From an uncultured Campylobacter sp. (GTDB lineage Bacteria > Campylobacterota > Campylobacteria > Campylobacterales > Campylobacteraceae), in the NCBI RefSeq assembly GCF_938045225.1, contig NZ_CALINL010000107.1:1-24159 (forward strand): a stretch of DNA of 24,159 nucleotides. The letters run 5' to 3'. The first letter of the stretch is position 1, and the number at the start of each line of letters is the position of its first letter. This document shows positions 21,929-24,159 of this stretch, piece by piece. The notes under the pieces are model-generated. The model was not told where the DNA came from, ran no database searches, and worked only from the letters and a program-made list of their open reading frames with translations. A program made the translations under genes and the position numbers.

Positions 21929-23125
21929 ATGTATCGCGTCAGACTGCATATATGCTTAACTCAAGATATAAAAAACAAACTTGAGCGATGGAGTAAAATC
22001 CCGCCTAGACCGCGGTTTGAACACAAATTTGAGATGCTAAAAAGCACCTGCGATATCCCTGCATTTATCCCCGATGGGCACCAATATCTAGTCATAGCAA
22101 GCGAGCGTTGCGAATTAAATTTATCCGAACTAAAAAACCGTATCGGCAAAAAGGGTTTTTTAGCGATTTATGCGCATCATTCCGAAAATATCGCGAGCGA
22201 ACAAAAAGAAGCCGCCGATGAAATTTGGCCTGCAGTTGCAAATTTGGACGATTTTTATATACAAAAAGCACTAAATTTAATCGCCGAACGCAAAGAAGCA
22301 TGGCTGCAAAAGGCCTGGCTAGAAACCATCATAACCTCATCTCCCGATACGATCTGGTTTAAGGACGCCGACGGATTATATATAGATGTAAAAGAATTCC
22401 TCAACGGCTCGAATGCATATTGCGCCCAAAACGCTTCCTATGAACGCTTGGGCCGTGCCGCGACAAGCGAGACTAGTCTCCTTAGTGAAGATATTGTAAA
22501 AGCAGACGGCAAACTAAACAAACTAAAAACATATAAGACGCCGATATTTGACGGCACGACGATTATCGGCACCATTGGCATCGCTCGCGACGTGACGAAA
22601 GAGTACGAGTACCTGCAAAACATCGAGCATCTAGCCCACTACGACCAACTTACGGGACTAGCCAACCGCAACCAGCTGGACGCCTTTTTAAGTAAGCTAA
22701 AAACTACGCGTATGAGCATACTTTACATGGATCTAGACCGCTTTAAGCAGGTAAACGACGAGCACGGACACCAAGCCGGCGACAAGGCCTTAGTCGCAAT
22801 ATCAGATCTAATAAAAGAGATTTTTAACGATGCTATGAACGTACGTATCGGCGGGGACGAGTTTATATCGATATTTACAGACGGCGCAAATATGCAAAGC
22901 ATAGCGCCTCGCGTGCAAATTTTGATCGACCGATTTTTTAAAATTTGTCAAGAAAATCCGCTATTTAACGGACTATCCGTGAGCGCGGGTATCGCAGAAG
23001 GCCAGATCGGGCACGGCTCGTTTGACCTGCTACTTCAGCGCGCCGACGATGCTCTTTATAGGGCTAAACACGCGGGTCGCGGCACCTACTGCATAAATCC
23101 CCGGGAAGACTTTGAGCAAAAATAG
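21929..23125 (+). CDS. PAS-GGDEF diguanylate cyclase
   Basis: 398 residues, predicted soluble. Makes cyclic di-GMP from two GTP. Residues 1-120 are an N-terminal region I cannot name (a degenerate receiver-like fold is possible; LAIYAHHSENIASEQKEAAD and EIWPAVANLDDFYIQKALNL). Residues about 130-225 are a PAS-type sensor (SSPDTIWFKDADGLYIDVKE ... GTIGIARDVTKEY) with a shortened or diverged middle. The cyclase follows: HYDQLTGLANRNQLDAFL, YMDLDRFKQVNDEHGHQAGD and the active site RIGGDEFISIF with GGDEF at 308-312. All catalytic residues are present. The inhibitory I-site (RxxD five residues before the motif) is absent, replaced by FNDA, so product inhibition through that site is not expected. 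No EAL domain. GAGGG 5 bases before the ATG sets the start. The input signal is unknown. Confidence 0.9.
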   Translation: MYRVRLHICLTQDIKNKLERWSKIPPRPRFEHKFEMLKSTCDIPAFIPDGHQYLVIASERCELNLSELKNRIGKKGFLAIYAHHSENIASEQKEAADEIWPAVANLDDFYIQKALNLIAERKEAWLQKAWLETIITSSPDTIWFKDADGLYIDVKEFLNGSNAYCAQNASYERLGRAATSETSLLSEDIVKADGKLNKLKTYKTPIFDGTTIIGTIGIARDVTKEYEYLQNIEHLAHYDQLTGLANRNQLDAFLSKLKTTRMSILYMDLDRFKQVNDEHGHQAGDKALVAISDLIKEIFNDAMNVRIGGDEFISIFTDGANMQSIAPRVQILIDRFFKICQENPLFNGLSVSAGIAEGQIGHGSFDLLLQRADDALYRAKHAGRGTYCINPREDFEQK

Positions 23126-23162
23126 ATTTACGCTCGCGTTTGTCGGCCGGTAGCGATGCGGC

Positions 23163-23218
23163 GCAAATTTACGGCGACTAGTCAGCGCACATGCGCCTTG
23201 GCGGCTGACCGTAAATTT
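23163..23218. repeat. 56-bp hairpin element, copy 2 (after diguanylate cyclase)
   Basis: Left arm GCAAATTTACGGCGACT (23163-23179), identical to copy 1; a 20-base centre of different sequence; right arm GGCGGCTGACCGTAAATTT (23200-23218). CAAATTTACGG pairs with CCGTAAATTTG, GTCAGC with GCTGAC, and GCGCA with TGCGC in the centre. It begins 37 bases after the stop codon. Confidence 0.7.
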
Positions 23219-23301
23219 GATATCGCTTCTTATCTTTTACTCTAAATTTTATTCAAATTTTGCCGATATCGTTAGAAAGCCAAATTTTAAAAGGATTTTA
23301 G

Positions 23302-24159
23302 ATGATAGGCGGCGTAAACGGATTTAACGCAAATGCAAATTTCGATTTTAGCGGCGCTCGCGGGCAAAATTTAAAAACGCGCGAGGAAAAAGAAGCGGCG
23401 AATTTGATGTCAAATTTGACGGCACAGATTAATTACGATACGGTAAATCCAAGTGAATTAGACTACGACCAACTAAAAATCTGGGCGGACAAGGTTGATC
23501 CAGAAAAACTAACGGGTAAAAATTTAAGCATGTGGCTGGGCGTAAAAATGGGGTTTGAAAAAGTTGTGGATGATTGGCGTAAAGAGCTCGGACTAAAGCC
23601 TGACGAACCGGTATTTGTAAGGAGGATATTTTCTCTAAGCGGCTACACTAAGGACGATAAAATTAGCATCTGGGGCAAGATGAACGGACTTGATCCGAGT
23701 ACCGACAAAGAAAAAGCCGCCGAGCTAAAAAGCTTCGTAGATAGCACGCAAGCTCTGATCGCGCACGCGGGCGATCCATCCGATATATTTAGGCAGGACG
23801 TCTTTAGCGTGGATAAGTTTTTGAGTAAATTTAACGTGGATCTGGGCGGGTTTGGCACAGGGCTTGGCATGCGTAGCGGCAACGGCCTGATAATGGACGC
23901 CAGGGCCTCGAAGCTACTGGATTCAGATATGAGCGAGGAGGAGTTTAAAGATAAATGGCTCGAGTACGCGGCAAATAAAATCCTAGGCAAATACGCAAAC
24001 GTCAAAATTTCACTCAAGGACGGCGCGCTAAATTTCGACCAAACGCCCGCAAAAGAGCGCATTACGCTTCTGGGACAAGAGATAGAAGATCGCGTGAGCT
24101 ACGCGGACGAAGCGAGCAAAAAAGAGTTTTTTAAATTTCTAAAAGACGTATTTAAAAAC
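23302..24159 (+). CDS. Hypothetical protein, 3' end outside window
   Basis: An open frame of 286 codons with no stop before the window ends. AAAAGGA lies 6 bases before the ATG at 23302. Begins MIGGVNGFNANANFDFSGAR, without a signal peptide or membrane helix, and continues as a mixed, Lys/Asp-rich soluble protein with stretches such as QLKIWADKVDPEKLTGKNLS, FVRRIFSLSGYTKDDK, GFGTGLGMRSGNGLIMDARA and the helical EEEFKDKWLEYAANKILGKY. I do not recognise a family. The Gly/Asn-rich start without a secretion signal resembles substrates of flagellar-type export or structural flagellar/surface proteins in Campylobacter, but this is weak inference. Composition and codon use match the core genes, so it looks native. 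It has its own ribosome binding site, and a hairpin element separates it from the gene before. Confidence 0.75.
   Translation, partial: MIGGVNGFNANANFDFSGARGQNLKTREEKEAANLMSNLTAQINYDTVNPSELDYDQLKIWADKVDPEKLTGKNLSMWLGVKMGFEKVVDDWRKELGLKPDEPVFVRRIFSLSGYTKDDKISIWGKMNGLDPSTDKEKAAELKSFVDSTQALIAHAGDPSDIFRQDVFSVDKFLSKFNVDLGGFGTGLGMRSGNGLIMDARASKLLDSDMSEEEFKDKWLEYAANKILGKYANVKISLKDGALNFDQTPAKERITLLGQEIEDRVSYADEASKKEFFKFLKDVFKN

Noticed and set aside
1..24159. tRNA, rRNA, CRISPR array or insertion-sequence transposase
   Set aside because: No cloverleaf-type sequence, no regularly spaced direct repeats with unique spacers, and no transposase-like frame seen on either strand.

Overview
The window looks like chromosomal DNA of a Campylobacterota species, most likely an anaerobic or oral Campylobacter (C. 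showae/C. rectus-like). The reasons are the dense AAATTT-type spacer motif, AAGGA-type ribosome binding sites, extended TATAAT -10 boxes without a clear -35, and proteins that read as Campylobacter versions (SodB, DctPQM, a BacA/SbmA-like transporter, two-subunit fumarase, an anaerobic ribonucleotide reductase). The species call is inference from memory.

Layout. 1-1042: 3' part of a TakP-like TRAP binding protein. 1269-2060: AT-rich NYN/LOTUS gene cut by one in-frame TAA. 2099-3514 (-): iron-sulfur fumarase, alpha then beta subunit. 3925-5256 (-): CorC/HlyC-type membrane CBS protein. 5637-5849 (-): a small membrane-protein gene, also cut by one in-frame TAA. 6034-6489 (-): exported DUF411 protein. 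6614-7618: short SbmA/BacA-like transporter. 8077-8886: M48 metalloprotease lipoprotein. 9420-10406 (-): glutamate racemase with an inserted low-complexity stretch. 10597-11232: GNAT acetyltransferase cut by one in-frame TAG. 11304-11888: unknown protein. 11908-14616 (-): very AT-rich SF1 helicase of about 900 residues. 14768-16873 (-): anaerobic ribonucleotide reductase NrdD whose reading frame ends without the expected glycyl-radical segment. 17207-17569 (-): MliC-like lipoprotein. 17758-18408 (-): iron superoxide dismutase with a Cys-rich tail. 18764-21604: C4-dicarboxylate TRAP operon dctPQM. 21929-23125: PAS-GGDEF diguanylate cyclase. 23302-end: start of an unknown gene that runs off the window.

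How the genes fit together. DctPQM would import fumarate, malate or succinate and the fumarase interconverts fumarate and malate, which suits fumarate-respiring metabolism. SodB and NrdD suit a microaerobe/anaerobe. The accessory signal is concentrated at about 10.4-17 kb: a nonsense-interrupted GNAT, an unrecognised ORF, a foreign-looking helicase and a shortened nrdD directly beside it.

Most noteworthy: three separate ORFs each interrupted by a single in-frame stop with no frameshift; NrdD missing its radical motif next to the AT-rich helicase; two 56-bp hairpin elements with the same arms but different self-complementary centres, each just after a gene's stop codon; a perfect 14-bp-arm palindrome upstream of dctP; and AAATTTGA-type spacer motifs that also occur inside coding insertions in murI and the GNAT gene. 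I did not find a clearly new multi-gene system. The helicase is the best candidate for an undescribed defence-type gene.
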